A stretch of 64,000 nucleotides of DNA from Asterella californica (GCA_036924285.1 JAYKYS010000046.1:108921-172920); one strand, 5' to 3'. Positions 1-9,162 are shown, counted from the stretch's first letter. Program-made: numbers and translations. Notes: generated from the sequence alone by a model not told the origin.

Positions 1-223
1 GCTCTTTCATGTCATTTGTGGAAGTATCTAAAGAGATACGAGATCAGATAAGATCATCGTCTTTTCTAGAATAGAAGAGTGATGAGAAGCATAAAATTGT
101 GTGAATTGACAAGTATGAATTCTGGCATTGAAGTCTCTTACTATAAAGACCTTCTCTTGATATTTCAGAACATCAAACAGAAAGACGATGAAAAGGTTGA
201 CTCATGCTACAGAATTTGGTGAG
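1..223 (+). other. AT-rich leader upstream of the ORF1-like frame
   Basis: No long open frame and no recognisable family. It may be the 5' UTR of the plus-strand LINE piece or unrelated spacer. A TATAAAG string at 142-148 and a perfect 8-bp palindrome TTCTAGAA at 64-71 are present, but neither is enough to call a promoter. A short open stretch (161-223) ends at a splice-donor-like site and is in frame with the ATG at 292 if 224-291 is removed. Confidence 0.4.
24..39. repeat. Short inverted repeat (6-bp stem, 4-base loop)
   Basis: GTATCT and AGATAC flank AAAG. It is perfect and present in every unit, but a stem this short is expected by chance in 3 kb. No function is claimed. Confidence 0.4.
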
Positions 224-291
224 GTAAATGAGCATGTTCAAAGGTGTAAAATAGCATATTGTATATAATATTATTTTTTTTGCTGTTGTAG
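224..291 (+). other. Putative 68-base intron-like segment
   Basis: The segment begins AG|GTAAAT and ends in a T-rich tract (eight consecutive T) followed by GCTGTTGTAG, directly before ATGATGG at 292. Both ends match eukaryotic splice consensus, and removal would join the 12 codons starting at ATG 188 in frame with the ORF1-like frame. An intron inside a retrotransposon frame would be lost on retrotransposition, so it is either coincidental or reflects a host or chimeric transcript. It recurs in every unit with identical ends. Confidence 0.3.
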
Positions 292-1011
292 ATGATGGAG
301 GAGATTAAACAACTCCTTCATAAGGTACTTGCTGCGGTGGAAGAGGTATCTGTTGAAGTTATAGATTTGCATCGTGAGCTTGTTTCACACAAGAATGCGC
401 TTACGGCCGTTATCATAGATGTTCATGCATTGAAGAAAATGCAAACTGTTGTAGCCACCACCACCAAAGAAATCTCTTCTGGGGAGAAATCTGTTGTGGT
501 AAACGAGGGTTTCAAGGAGGTTGTTGAGAAGTTAGAGATGAAGGTGAAATCTTATGCAGAAGCTACTAAGGCGGCTCAAGTCTCTTATTTCCAAGAGCAA
601 GAGAATGAAAAGCAGAACCAACTCTCTAGGGTGAAGAACGTGAGAATTGTTGGGTTACCAGAGATAGACAAGGAAGACATCAAAGAAGCTGCTACCACTT
701 TCTTTGCTGATACGCTTCATGTTCACAAGCTTGTACTAGTTTAGGCTTATAGCATCGAACAGAAGGGCTCACAACCTCAATCCATACTCGCGAAGTTTGC
801 TGATCAAGGACAACAAGATACAGCGATGGCTAACAAAGATGTCTTGAAGGGGAGGCAAATCTGGTTGGATCCAGATCTTACACTGCTACAAGCTGAAGCC
901 AAGCTTAAGGAGCTCACTAGGGTAAAAGAAGCTCAACAAGGAGGGTTTGTTGCTTTTTTGAGAGATGGACGTGCTGTGATTACTCAAAAGAAACGAGATA
1001 CCTCCAAATAG
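292..1011 (+). pseudogene. LINE ORF1-like protein, broken by one in-frame TAG (unit 1)
   Basis: This is a 240-codon frame (both stops included) starting at ATG 292, interrupted by TAG at 742-744 and ending with TAG at 1009-1011. Residues 1-110 are charged and helix-rich, coiled-coil-like. Residues 113-124 (R-V-K-N-V-R-I-V-G-L-P-E) match the start of the RRM-like core of L1-type ORF1 proteins, which bind the element RNA. After the TAG, the same frame continues for 27 codons into a C-terminal block with G-R-Q-I-W-L-D-P-D-L-T, a pattern I associate with plant and algal LINE ORF1 C-terminal domains. The frame on both sides of the TAG therefore belongs to one former protein. An ORF2-like ATG lies 21 bases beyond the final stop. 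The homology is read by eye: good for the RRM-like motif, weaker for the N-terminus. Confidence 0.7.
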
Positions 1012-1032
1012 CAATTCCTGACCCTCAGAGTT

Positions 1033-1113
1033 ATGATGTGGAACATTCATCGAATTAAAGTACACAAGTGGTTTACCGGTTTGAAACAAAGCTGATATCA
1101 TCAACATGGTGGA
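1033..1113 (+). pseudogene. Truncated start of LINE ORF2 (APE-type endonuclease N-terminus)
   Basis: ATGATG at 1033 begins M-M-W-N-I-H, which fits the first strand of APE-type LINE endonucleases (S-W-N-x-x-G, with the Asn in the active site). The frame stops at TGA 1093-1095. In the next frame, 1091-1120 reads A-D-I-I-N-M-V-E, which fits the following endonuclease motif (D-I-I-x-x-Q-E) after a 1-base frameshift. The homology stops at the GAAT tract, so under 30 residues of the domain remain. Its position just after the ORF1-like stop is the normal LINE order. The segment is short, so the call rests on context as much as on motif. Confidence 0.45.
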
Positions 1114-1133
1114 GAATGAATGAATGAATGAAT
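1114..1133 (-). repeat. (GAAT)5 microsatellite, candidate 3' tail of the minus-strand LINE
   Basis: Five perfect GAAT copies sit exactly where plus-strand LINE homology ends and, on the other strand, about 90 bases past the stop of the zinc-knuckle frame. Read on the minus strand it is ATTC repeats at the element's 3' end, where many non-LTR elements carry a short simple-repeat tail. The repeat number looks the same in all 20 units. Confidence 0.45.
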
Positions 1134-1223
1134 ATCAAGCCCGGAAGACCCAAAGAATCAAATGGAAGAAATAAAAACAATACAAAGTCAACATGTGAGC
1201 CTAGGAAACCCTAGGAGATCGTA
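1134..1223 (-). other. Short 3' UTR of the minus-strand LINE piece
   Basis: Non-coding sequence between the TGA of the CCHC frame (1224-1226) and the ATTC tail. On the minus strand it contains a T-rich run and two CCTAGG palindromes separated by four bases (1200-1215). No other feature recognised. Confidence 0.4.
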
Positions 1224-2759
1224 TCAATGCAAAAGAGCATTGGTACGACAAGAAACTATATCTCTAATATAAAGCCCTAGTGGGAGAGCTGACATCTGTA
1301 AAAGTGTATAGAAATCACTAGCAACTATCTTATGTCTACATCTAATCTCATCATACAAGGGACATACAATGAATACATGATCCTCATCCTCTATCTGATC
1401 ACAAAGTCTACAAAGCCGTTCACTCCTAACCATGTTTAACCAACGCCCTTCCTTAATGCCAAGTCTATGAGAGCTAGTGCGGTGCTGAGCGATGATATGC
1501 CAAAGAGAGATTGAAATAGGTGCCCGGAGGTACTCTTGTTCACAATACACCAACATGGGATTGACATGCTGTTGATAGTAAGCCATCTTTGTCTTGGATT
1601 GAGACCATATAGCATGTAAAAACCTTTTCTGAATCAACTCCCGAAGAGCAATAGGTGGAAGGTCAAAATCACGTTAAAAAATGTTCCATTTTCCACACCA
1701 AGCCACCACATCAGCATACCAACCGAATAAGAATGTAGCTCTTAGAGCTTGACAAGGTAATCTCGTCTCTCCAAGGGATCTCACTCTTGAGACATAAATG
1801 ATATTGAAGTAAAGAGCTTCTGCTTCCACGGATAAGCAACCAGATTCAGCAAGGAGCATAGCATATGGTGTTTGGCATCTTACACCAAGCTCCACTTGTA
1901 AGAACACTTTTTGAACCTTCTCGATACATTCCCAAGCTCCTTTCCTTGCACCAGGCCCCCACACTTGAACACCATAAAGTATCACAGGCAAAACCAAACT
2001 CCTGAAGACAAACTTTCTCAAATCCCATGCTAAGAGATGAGCACGTCGACAACGATTCAAAAGAGAGTACAAAGCTTTGTAACCAGCTTCAACTCTCTTA
2101 TGAATGCACAAAGCCCAACTGTAGTTATGAGAGAAGTCAATGCCCAAGTACTTGTAACTCTCCACTTGTTGTAAAACTTGGCCCTTGTAGAGAAAAGAAT
2201 GGCGCACTTTTGAACCCACCACCATCACCTTGGACTTCGAAAGGTTCACTTCCATCTGCATGTTGTTGCAAAAGACCTCAAGAGCATCCAAATGTCGTTG
2301 TAAACTCAAAGGATCACGTGATAGAAGGATGATATCATCAGCATAAATCAATGCTTGAATGATATAGATTCCCAACTTCACACCTTCTCTTCCAAATTCA
2401 GCAAGACATCTCTCCACGTCATCAATGAAGATACCAAATAGAGTAGGGGAGAGAGGACAACCTTGAATGACTCCAATAGTGCTAAAGATCTCCTTTGATT
2501 GTGTCGAGGTAAGCTTCACATAAACTCGTTCATAGAGTTTAGAAACCGCTGCCATCATGTCTTTAGGAACACCAATGGCAACAAGTCTGTCCCATAAGAG
2601 CTTCCTAGGCACCCTATCAAAAGCTTTTGTGTAGTCGATAAAAGCAACATAGAGAGATTTACCATTTCCTTTTGACTTCTCCCAAGCAACACGAAGACAA
2701 AGGATATGATCAATGGTGCTAAAGGTAGGACGAAAACCTGCTTGTGAACGAGCTCTCAC
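1224..2759 (-). pseudogene. LINE reverse transcriptase + CCHC zinc knuckle, 5'-truncated, one in-frame TAA (unit 1)
   Basis: The open frame begins after TGA at 2763-2765, has no ATG at its edge, and enters the RT domain at S-Q-A-G-F-R-P (motif 2 region), so the fingers motifs before it are missing. Numbering from 2759: motif A F-I-D-Y-T-K-A-F-D (40-48), motif B Q-G-C-P-L-S-P-T-L-F (99-108), catalytic Y-A-D-D (139-142, bases 2334-2345), motif D N-L-S-K-S-K (172-177), motif E Y-L-G (204-206), and a thumb with L-Y-G-V-Q-V-W-G. All catalytic aspartates are intact. TAA at 1674-1676 interrupts the frame, and the same frame continues 12 codons later into a C-terminal region with C-x2-C-x7-H-x4-C (bases 1412-1362), the zinc knuckle typical of plant L1-type ORF2. 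It stops at TGA 1224-1226. It is antisense to the ORF1-like frame of the same unit. Family assignment is secure; activity is not expected. Confidence 0.9.
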
Positions 2760-2830
2760 ATATCAACCCTATCAACGCTATCAACATGAGTTTAGTCTAA
2801 ACCCTACCAACCCTACCAACCCTATATCAA
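2760..2830. repeat. Minisatellite / telomere-like filler between endonuclease and RT remnants
   Basis: On the plus strand this holds repeated ATCAACCCT/ATCAACGCT-type words followed by TAAACCCTACC and two CAACCCTAC-type words. The second part resembles degenerate plant telomere repeat (CCCTAAA) but contains no perfect tandem heptamers. It lies where RT fingers and linker sequence should be, so it looks like filler at a deletion joint. In the minus-strand frame that connects both remnants it carries five stop codons within about 20 bases. Confidence 0.5.
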
Positions 2831-3068
2831 AATCATTGCTCCACTTTGTAGTAGATATCAAGTGTTCAAGAGCATCAAGATAAAAATGTCTTTTGTGGTG
2901 GTCAAGACGGACCTTTGAGGTATTGGTGCTATCACCAAATCCTTTTGGTTTGTAAGATAAAGAAAAGCTAGACGAGGATAGTGAGAACAACAAAGGAGTA
3001 TGATTTGATTCAAGTTGGGGGTCCAATACTTCAAACGTGAAAAATAGAAGAACTATTAGTAGCTGAGA
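2781..3068 (-). pseudogene. LINE ORF2 endonuclease C-terminal remnant (unit 1)
   Basis: Minus-strand frame open from 3068 to TGA at 2781-2783, bounded upstream by TAG at 3069-3071. It reads F-E-V-L-D-P-Q-L-E-S-N-H-T-P-L-L-F-S-L, which fits the last motif of APE-type LINE endonucleases (S-D-H-x-P, catalytic Asp and His) with the Asp replaced by Asn. The following residues (K-R-H-F-Y-L-D-A-L-E-H-L) could be the linker toward RT. It is in the same frame as the RT remnant downstream, supporting a common ORF2 origin with an internal deletion of perhaps 150 or more residues (estimate). The final ~16 residues come from the telomere-like filler. The call rests mainly on one motif plus order and strand. 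Confidence 0.5.
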
Positions 3069-3082
3069 CTAGGAGATAGTCT
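3066..3082. repeat. Short inverted repeat (6-bp stem, 5-base loop)
   Basis: AGACTA and TAGTCT flank GGAGA. In units 14 and 16 the third stem base is G instead of A, which would keep a G-U pair in RNA. Too short to assign a role. Confidence 0.35.
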
Positions 3083-3482
3083 ACTGTGCTTGTTCTATAC
3101 ATAGAGACGTATGTGTTTTGACTAGAATGAGGAAAATGAGATGTACCGTTCAAAACTTTCAAACTGCAAATCGATCCAAAAGTTAGAAAATGCTCTTTCA
3201 TGTCATTTGTGGAAGTATCTAAAGAGATACGAGATCAGATAAGATCATCGTCTTTTCTAGAATAGAAGAGTGATGAGAAGCATAAAATTGTGTGAATTGA
3301 CAAGTATGAATTCTGGCATTGAAGTCTCTTACTATAAAGACCTTCTCTTGATATTTCAGAACATCAAACAGAAAGACGATGAAAAGGTTGACTCATGCTA
3401 CAGAATTTGGTGAGGTAAATGAGCATGTTCAAAGGTGTAAAATAGCATATTGTATATAATATTATTTTTTTTGCTGTTGTAG
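3069..3482. other. Inter-element spacer (unit 1/unit 2 joint), no gene seen
   Basis: The stretch between the endonuclease remnant on the minus strand and the next ORF1-like ATG. All frames are broken by frequent stops. It contains the leader and the intron-like segment of the following unit. I see no recognisable protein family, RNA gene or transposon terminus. The same spacer recurs at each unit joint. Confidence 0.6.
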
Positions 3483-4202
3483 ATGATGGAGGAGATTAAA
3501 CAACTCCTTCATAAGGTACTTGCTGCGGTGGAAGAGGTATCTGTTGAAGTTATAGATTTGCATCGTGAGCTTGTTTCACACAAGAATGCGCTTACGGCCG
3601 TTATCATAGATGTTCATGCATTGAAGAAAATGCAAACTGTTGTAGCCACCACCACCAAAGAAATCTCTTCTGGGGAGAAATCTGTTGTGGTAAACGAGGG
3701 TTTCAAGGAGGTTGTTGAGAAGTTAGAGATGAAGGTGAAATCTTATGCAGAAGCTACTAAGGCGGCTCAAGTCTCTTATTTCCAAGAGCAAGAGAATGAA
3801 AAGCAGAACCAACTCTCTAGGGTGAAGAACGTGAGAATTGTTGGGTTACCAGAGATAGACAAGGAAGACATCAAAGAAGCTGCTACCACTTTCTTTGCTG
3901 ATACGCTTCATGTTCACAAGCTTGTACTAGTTTAGGCTTATAGCATCGAACAGAAGGGCTCACAACCTCAATCCATACTCGCGAAGTTTGCTGATCAAGG
4001 ACAACAAGATACAGCGATGGCTAACAAAGATGTCTTGAAGGGGAGGCAAATCTGGTTGGATCCAGATCTTACACTGCTACAAGCTGAAGCCAAGCTTAAG
4101 GAGCTCACTAGGGTAAAAGAAGCTCAACAAGGAGGGTTTGTTGCTTTTTTGAGAGATGGACGTGCTGTGATTACTCAAAAGAAACGAGATACCTCCAAAT
4201 AG
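3483..4202 (+). pseudogene. LINE ORF1-like pseudogene, unit 2
   Basis: Same protein and same in-frame TAG (3933-3935) as unit 1. Confidence 0.7.
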
Positions 4203-4414
4203 CAATTCCTGACCCTCAGAGTTATGATGTGGAACATTCATCGAATTAAAGTACACAAGTGGTTTACCGGTTTGAAACAAAGCTGATATCATCAACATGG
4301 TGGAGAATGAATGAATGAATGAATATCAAGCCCGGAAGACCCAAAGAATCAAATGGAAGAAATAAAAACAATACAAAGTCAACATGTGAGCCTAGGAAAC
4401 CCTAGGAGATCGTA

Positions 4415-5950
4415 TCAATGCAAAAGAGCATTGGTACGACAAGAAACTATATCTCTAATATAAAGCCCTAGTGGGAGAGCTGACATCTGTAAAAGTGTAT
4501 AGAAATCACTAGCAACTATCTTATGTCTACATCTAATCTCATCATACAAGGGACATACAATGAATACATGATCCTCATCCTCTATCTGATCACAAAGTCT
4601 ACAAAGCCGTTCACTCCTAACCATGTTTAACCAACGCCCTTCCTTAATGCCAAGTCTATGAGAGCTAGTGCGGTGCTGAGCGATGATATGCCAAAGAGAG
4701 ATTGAAATAGGTGCCCGGAGGTACTCTTGTTCACAATACACCAACATGGGATTGACATGCTGTTGATAGTAAGCCATCTTTGTCTTGGATTGAGACCATA
4801 TAGCATGTAAAAACCTTTTCTGAATCAACTCCCGAAGAGCAATAGGTGGAAGGTCAAAATCACGTTAAAAAATGTTCCATTTTCCACACCAAGCCACCAC
4901 ATCAGCATACCAACCGAATAAGAATGTAGCTCTTAGAGCTTGACAAGGTAATCTCGTCTCTCCAAGGGATCTCACTCTTGAGACATAAATGATATTGAAG
5001 TAAAGAGCTTCTGCTTCCACGGATAAGCAACCAGATTCAGCAAGGAGCATAGCATATGGTGTTTGGCATCTTACACCAAGCTCCACTTGTAAGAACACTT
5101 TTTGAACCTTCTCGATACATTCCCAAGCTCCTTTCCTTGCACCAGGCCCCCACACTTGAACACCATAAAGTATCACAGGCAAAACCAAACTCCTGAAGAC
5201 AAACTTTCTCAAATCCCATGCTAAGAGATGAGCACGTCGACAACGATTCAAAAGAGAGTACAAAGCTTTGTAACCAGCTTCAACTCTCTTATGAATGCAC
5301 AAAGCCCAACTGTAGTTATGAGAGAAGTCAATGCCCAAGTACTTGTAACTCTCCACTTGTTGTAAAACTTGGCCCTTGTAGAGAAAAGAATGGCGCACTT
5401 TTGAACCCACCACCATCACCTTGGACTTCGAAAGGTTCACTTCCATCTGCATGTTGTTGCAAAAGACCTCAAGAGCATCCAAATGTCGTTGTAAACTCAA
5501 AGGATCACGTGATAGAAGGATGATATCATCAGCATAAATCAATGCTTGAATGATATAGATTCCCAACTTCACACCTTCTCTTCCAAATTCAGCAAGACAT
5601 CTCTCCACGTCATCAATGAAGATACCAAATAGAGTAGGGGAGAGAGGACAACCTTGAATGACTCCAATAGTGCTAAAGATCTCCTTTGATTGTGTCGAGG
5701 TAAGCTTCACATAAACTCGTTCATAGAGTTTAGAAACCGCTGCCATCATGTCTTTAGGAACACCAATGGCAACAAGTCTGTCCCATAAGAGCTTCCTAGG
5801 CACCCTATCAAAAGCTTTTGTGTAGTCGATAAAAGCAACATAGAGAGATTTACCATTTCCTTTTGACTTCTCCCAAGCAACACGAAGACAAAGGATATGA
5901 TCAATGGTGCTAAAGGTAGGACGAAAACCTGCTTGTGAACGAGCTCTCAC
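4415..5950 (-). pseudogene. LINE RT + CCHC pseudogene, unit 2
   Basis: Identical product to unit 1, with in-frame TAA at 4865-4867. The Met codon of the CCHC frame (4622-4624) is seen only here and in unit 1. Confidence 0.9.
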
Positions 5951-5971
5951 ATATCAACCCTATCAACGCTA

Positions 5972-6259
5972 TCAACATGAGTTTAGTCTAAACCCTACCA
6001 ACCCTACCAACCCTATATCAAAATCATTGCTCCACTTTGTAGTAGATATCAAGTGTTCAAGAGCATCAAGATAAAAATGTCTTTTGTGGTGGTCAAGACG
6101 GACCTTTGAGGTATTGGTGCTATCACCAAATCCTTTTGGTTTGTAAGATAAAGAAAAGCTAGACGAGGATAGTGAGAACAACAAAGGAGTATGATTTGAT
6201 TCAAGTTGGGGGTCCAATACTTCAAACGTGAAAAATAGAAGAACTATTAGTAGCTGAGA
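5972..6259 (-). pseudogene. LINE endonuclease C-terminal remnant, unit 2
   Basis: Same translated product as unit 1, including the S-N-H motif. Confidence 0.5.
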
Positions 6260-6673
6260 CTAGGAGATAGTCTACTGTGCTTGTTCTATACATAGAGACG
6301 TATGTGTTTTGACTAGAATGAGGAAAATGAGATGTACCGTTCAAAACTTTCAAACTGCAAATCGATCCAAAAGTTAGAAAATGCTCTTTCATGTCATTTG
6401 TGGAAGTATCTAAAGAGATACGAGATCAGATAAGATCATCGTCTTTTCTAGAATAGAAGAGTGATGAGAAGCATAAAATTGTGTGAATTGACAAGTATGA
6501 ATTCTGGCATTGAAGTCTCTTACTATAAAGACCTTCTCTTGATATTTCAGAACATCAAACAGAAAGACGATGAAAAGGTTGACTCATGCTACAGAATTTG
6601 GTGAGGTAAATGAGCATGTTCAAAGGTGTAAAATAGCATATTGTATATAATATTATTTTTTTTGCTGTTGTAG

Positions 6674-7393
6674 ATGATGGAGGAGATTAAACAACTCCTT
6701 CATAAGGTACTTGCTGCGGTGGAAGAGGTATCTGTTGAAGTTATAGATTTGCATCGTGAGCTTGTTTCACACAAGAATGCGCTTACGGCCGTTATCATAG
6801 ATGTTCATGCATTGAAGAAAATGCAAACTGTTGTAGCCACCACCACCAAAGAAATCTCTTCTGGGGAGAAATCTGTTGTGGTAAACGAGGGTTTCAAGGA
6901 GGTTGTTGAGAAGTTAGAGATGAAGGTGAAATCTTATGCAGAAGCTACTAAGGCGGCTCAAGTCTCTTATTTCCAAGAGCAAGAGAATGAAAAGCAGAAC
7001 CAACTCTCTAGGGTGAAGAACGTGAGAATTGTTGGGTTACCAGAGATAGACAAGGAAGACATCAAAGAAGCTGCTACCACTTTCTTTGCTGATACGCTTC
7101 ATGTTCACAAGCTTGTACTAGTTTAGGCTTATAGCATCGAACAGAAGGGCTCACAACCTCAATCCATACTCGCGAAGTTTGCTGATCAAGGACAACAAGA
7201 TACAGCGATGGCTAACAAAGATGTCTTGAAGGGGAGGCAAATCTGGTTGGATCCAGATCTTACACTGCTACAAGCTGAAGCCAAGCTTAAGGAGCTCACT
7301 AGGGTAAAAGAAGCTCAACAAGGAGGGTTTGTTGCTTTTTTGAGAGATGGACGTGCTGTGATTACTCAAAAGAAACGAGATACCTCCAAATAG
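6674..7393 (+). pseudogene. LINE ORF1-like pseudogene, unit 3
   Basis: Full-length type with Val at the RRM-like motif and TAG at 7124-7126. Confidence 0.7.
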
Positions 7394-7605
7394 CAATTCC
7401 TGACCCTCAGAGTTATGATGTGGAACATTCATCGAATTAAAGTACACAAGTGGTTTACCGGTTTGAAACAAAGCTGATATCATCAACATGGTGGAGAATG
7501 AATGAATGAATGAATATCAAGCCCGGAAGACCCAAAGAATCAAATGGAAGAAATAAAAACAATACAAAGTCAACATGTGAGCCTAGGAAACCCTAGGAGA
7601 TCGTA

Positions 7606-9141
7606 TCAATGCAAAAGAGCATTGGTACGACAAGAAACTATATCTCTAATATAAAGCCCTAGTGGGAGAGCTGACATCTGTAAAAGTGTATAGAAATCAC
7701 TAGCAACTATCTTATGTCTACATCTAATCTCATCATACAAGGGACATACAATGAATACATGATCCTCATCCTCTATCTGATCACAAAGTCTACAAAGCCG
7801 TTCACTCCTAACAATGTTTAACCAACGCCCTTCCTTAATGCCAAGTCTATGAGAGCTAGTGCGGTGCTGAGCGATGATATGCCAAAGAGAGATTGAAATA
7901 GGTGCCCGGAGGTACTCTTGTTCACAATACACCAACATGGGATTGACATGCTGTTGATAGTAAGCCATCTTTGTCTTGGATTGAGACCATATAGCATGTA
8001 AAAACCTTTTCTGAATCAACTCCCGAAGAGCAATAGGTGGAAGGTCAAAATCACGTTAAAAAATGTTCCATTTTCCACACCAAGCCACCACATCAGCATA
8101 CCAACCGAATAAGAATGTAGCTCTTAGAGCTTGACAAGGTAATCTCGTCTCTCCAAGGGATCTCACTCTTGAGACATAAATGATATTGAAGTAAAGAGCT
8201 TCTGCTTCCACGGATAAGCAACCAGATTCAGCAAGGAGCATAGCATATGGTGTTTGGCATCTTACACCAAGCTCCACTTGTAAGAACACTTTTTGAACCT
8301 TCTCGATACATTCCCAAGCTCCTTTCCTTGCACCAGGCCCCCACACTTGAACACCATAAAGTATCACAGGCAAAACCAAACTCCTGAAGACAAACTTTCT
8401 CAAATCCCATGCTAAGAGATGAGCACGTCGACAACGATTCAAAAGAGAGTACAAAGCTTTGTAACCAGCTTCAACTCTCTTATGAATGCACAAAGCCCAA
8501 CTGTAGTTATGAGAGAAGTCAATGCCCAAGTACTTGTAACTCTCCACTTGTTGTAAAACTTGGCCCTTGTAGAGAAAAGAATGGCGCACTTTTGAACCCA
8601 CCACCATCACCTTGGACTTCGAAAGGTTCACTTCCATCTGCATGTTGTTGCAAAAGACCTCAAGAGCATCCAAATGTCGTTGTAAACTCAAAGGATCACG
8701 TGATAGAAGGATGATATCATCAGCATAAATCAATGCTTGAATGATATAGATTCCCAACTTCACACCTTCTCTTCCAAATTCAGCAAGACATCTCTCCACG
8801 TCATCAATGAAGATACCAAATAGAGTAGGGGAGAGAGGACAACCTTGAATGACTCCAATAGTGCTAAAGATCTCCTTTGATTGTGTCGAGGTAAGCTTCA
8901 CATAAACTCGTTCATAGAGTTTAGAAACCGCTGCCATCATGTCTTTAGGAACACCAATGGCAACAAGTCTGTCCCATAAGAGCTTCCTAGGCACCCTATC
9001 AAAAGCTTTTGTGTAGTCGATAAAAGCAACATAGAGAGATTTACCATTTCCTTTTGACTTCTCCCAAGCAACACGAAGACAAAGGATATGATCAATGGTG
9101 CTAAAGGTAGGACGAAAACCTGCTTGTGAACGAGCTCTCAC
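7606..9141 (-). pseudogene. LINE RT + CCHC pseudogene, unit 3
   Basis: RT identical to unit 1. The CCHC frame has Ile instead of Met seven residues before its first Cys. In-frame TAA at 8056-8058. Confidence 0.9.
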
Positions 9142-9162
9142 ATATCAACCCTATCAACGCTA

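Larger units (their letters stand above)
1..3191 (+). repeat. Array unit 1 (3191 bp, reference copy)
   Basis: Reference copy for the detailed annotation. Variant state: full-length ORF1-like frame (no 9-bp deletion), T at 106, G at 649 (Val), C at 1431 (Met codon in the CCHC frame), shared only with unit 2. Confidence 0.97.
3192..6382 (+). repeat. Array unit 2 (3191 bp)
   Basis: Indistinguishable from unit 1 by eye. It shares C at 4622, which is A in units 3-20. Confidence 0.97.

Noticed and set aside
261..273. TATA box at GTATATAATATTA
   Set aside because: It sits 19 bases before the ORF1 ATG inside the intron-like T-rich segment, too close for a normal transcription start, in AT-rich sequence where such strings are common.
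886..1107. 73-residue minus-strand open frame opposite the ORF1 C-terminus
   Set aside because: Shadow of the plus-strand ORF1 and endonuclease start, which have recognisable motifs.
1200..1215. CCTAGG...CCTAGG inverted repeat as a regulatory site
   Set aside because: Two six-base palindromes four bases apart in a decayed 3' UTR; no partner site or context suggests a function.
1846..2052. 68-residue minus-strand open frame in a second frame of the RT region
   Set aside because: Overlaps the RT thumb region in another frame and has no motif of its own.
2027..2332. 101-residue open frame on the plus strand, repeated in each unit
   Set aside because: It lies wholly antisense to the RT domain, whose motifs A-E are clear on the other strand; a shadow frame.
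2795..2825. True interstitial telomere array
   Set aside because: Only degenerate CCCTA-containing words over about 30 bases; no run of perfect CCCTAAA heptamers.
292..3026. Classic 5' inversion by twin priming as the origin of the opposite-strand halves
   Set aside because: Twin priming gives divergent halves joined by their 5' sides. Here the halves converge at their downstream ends (about 1113), with a tail-like repeat at the joint. The divergent side is separated by over 400 bases including a leader.
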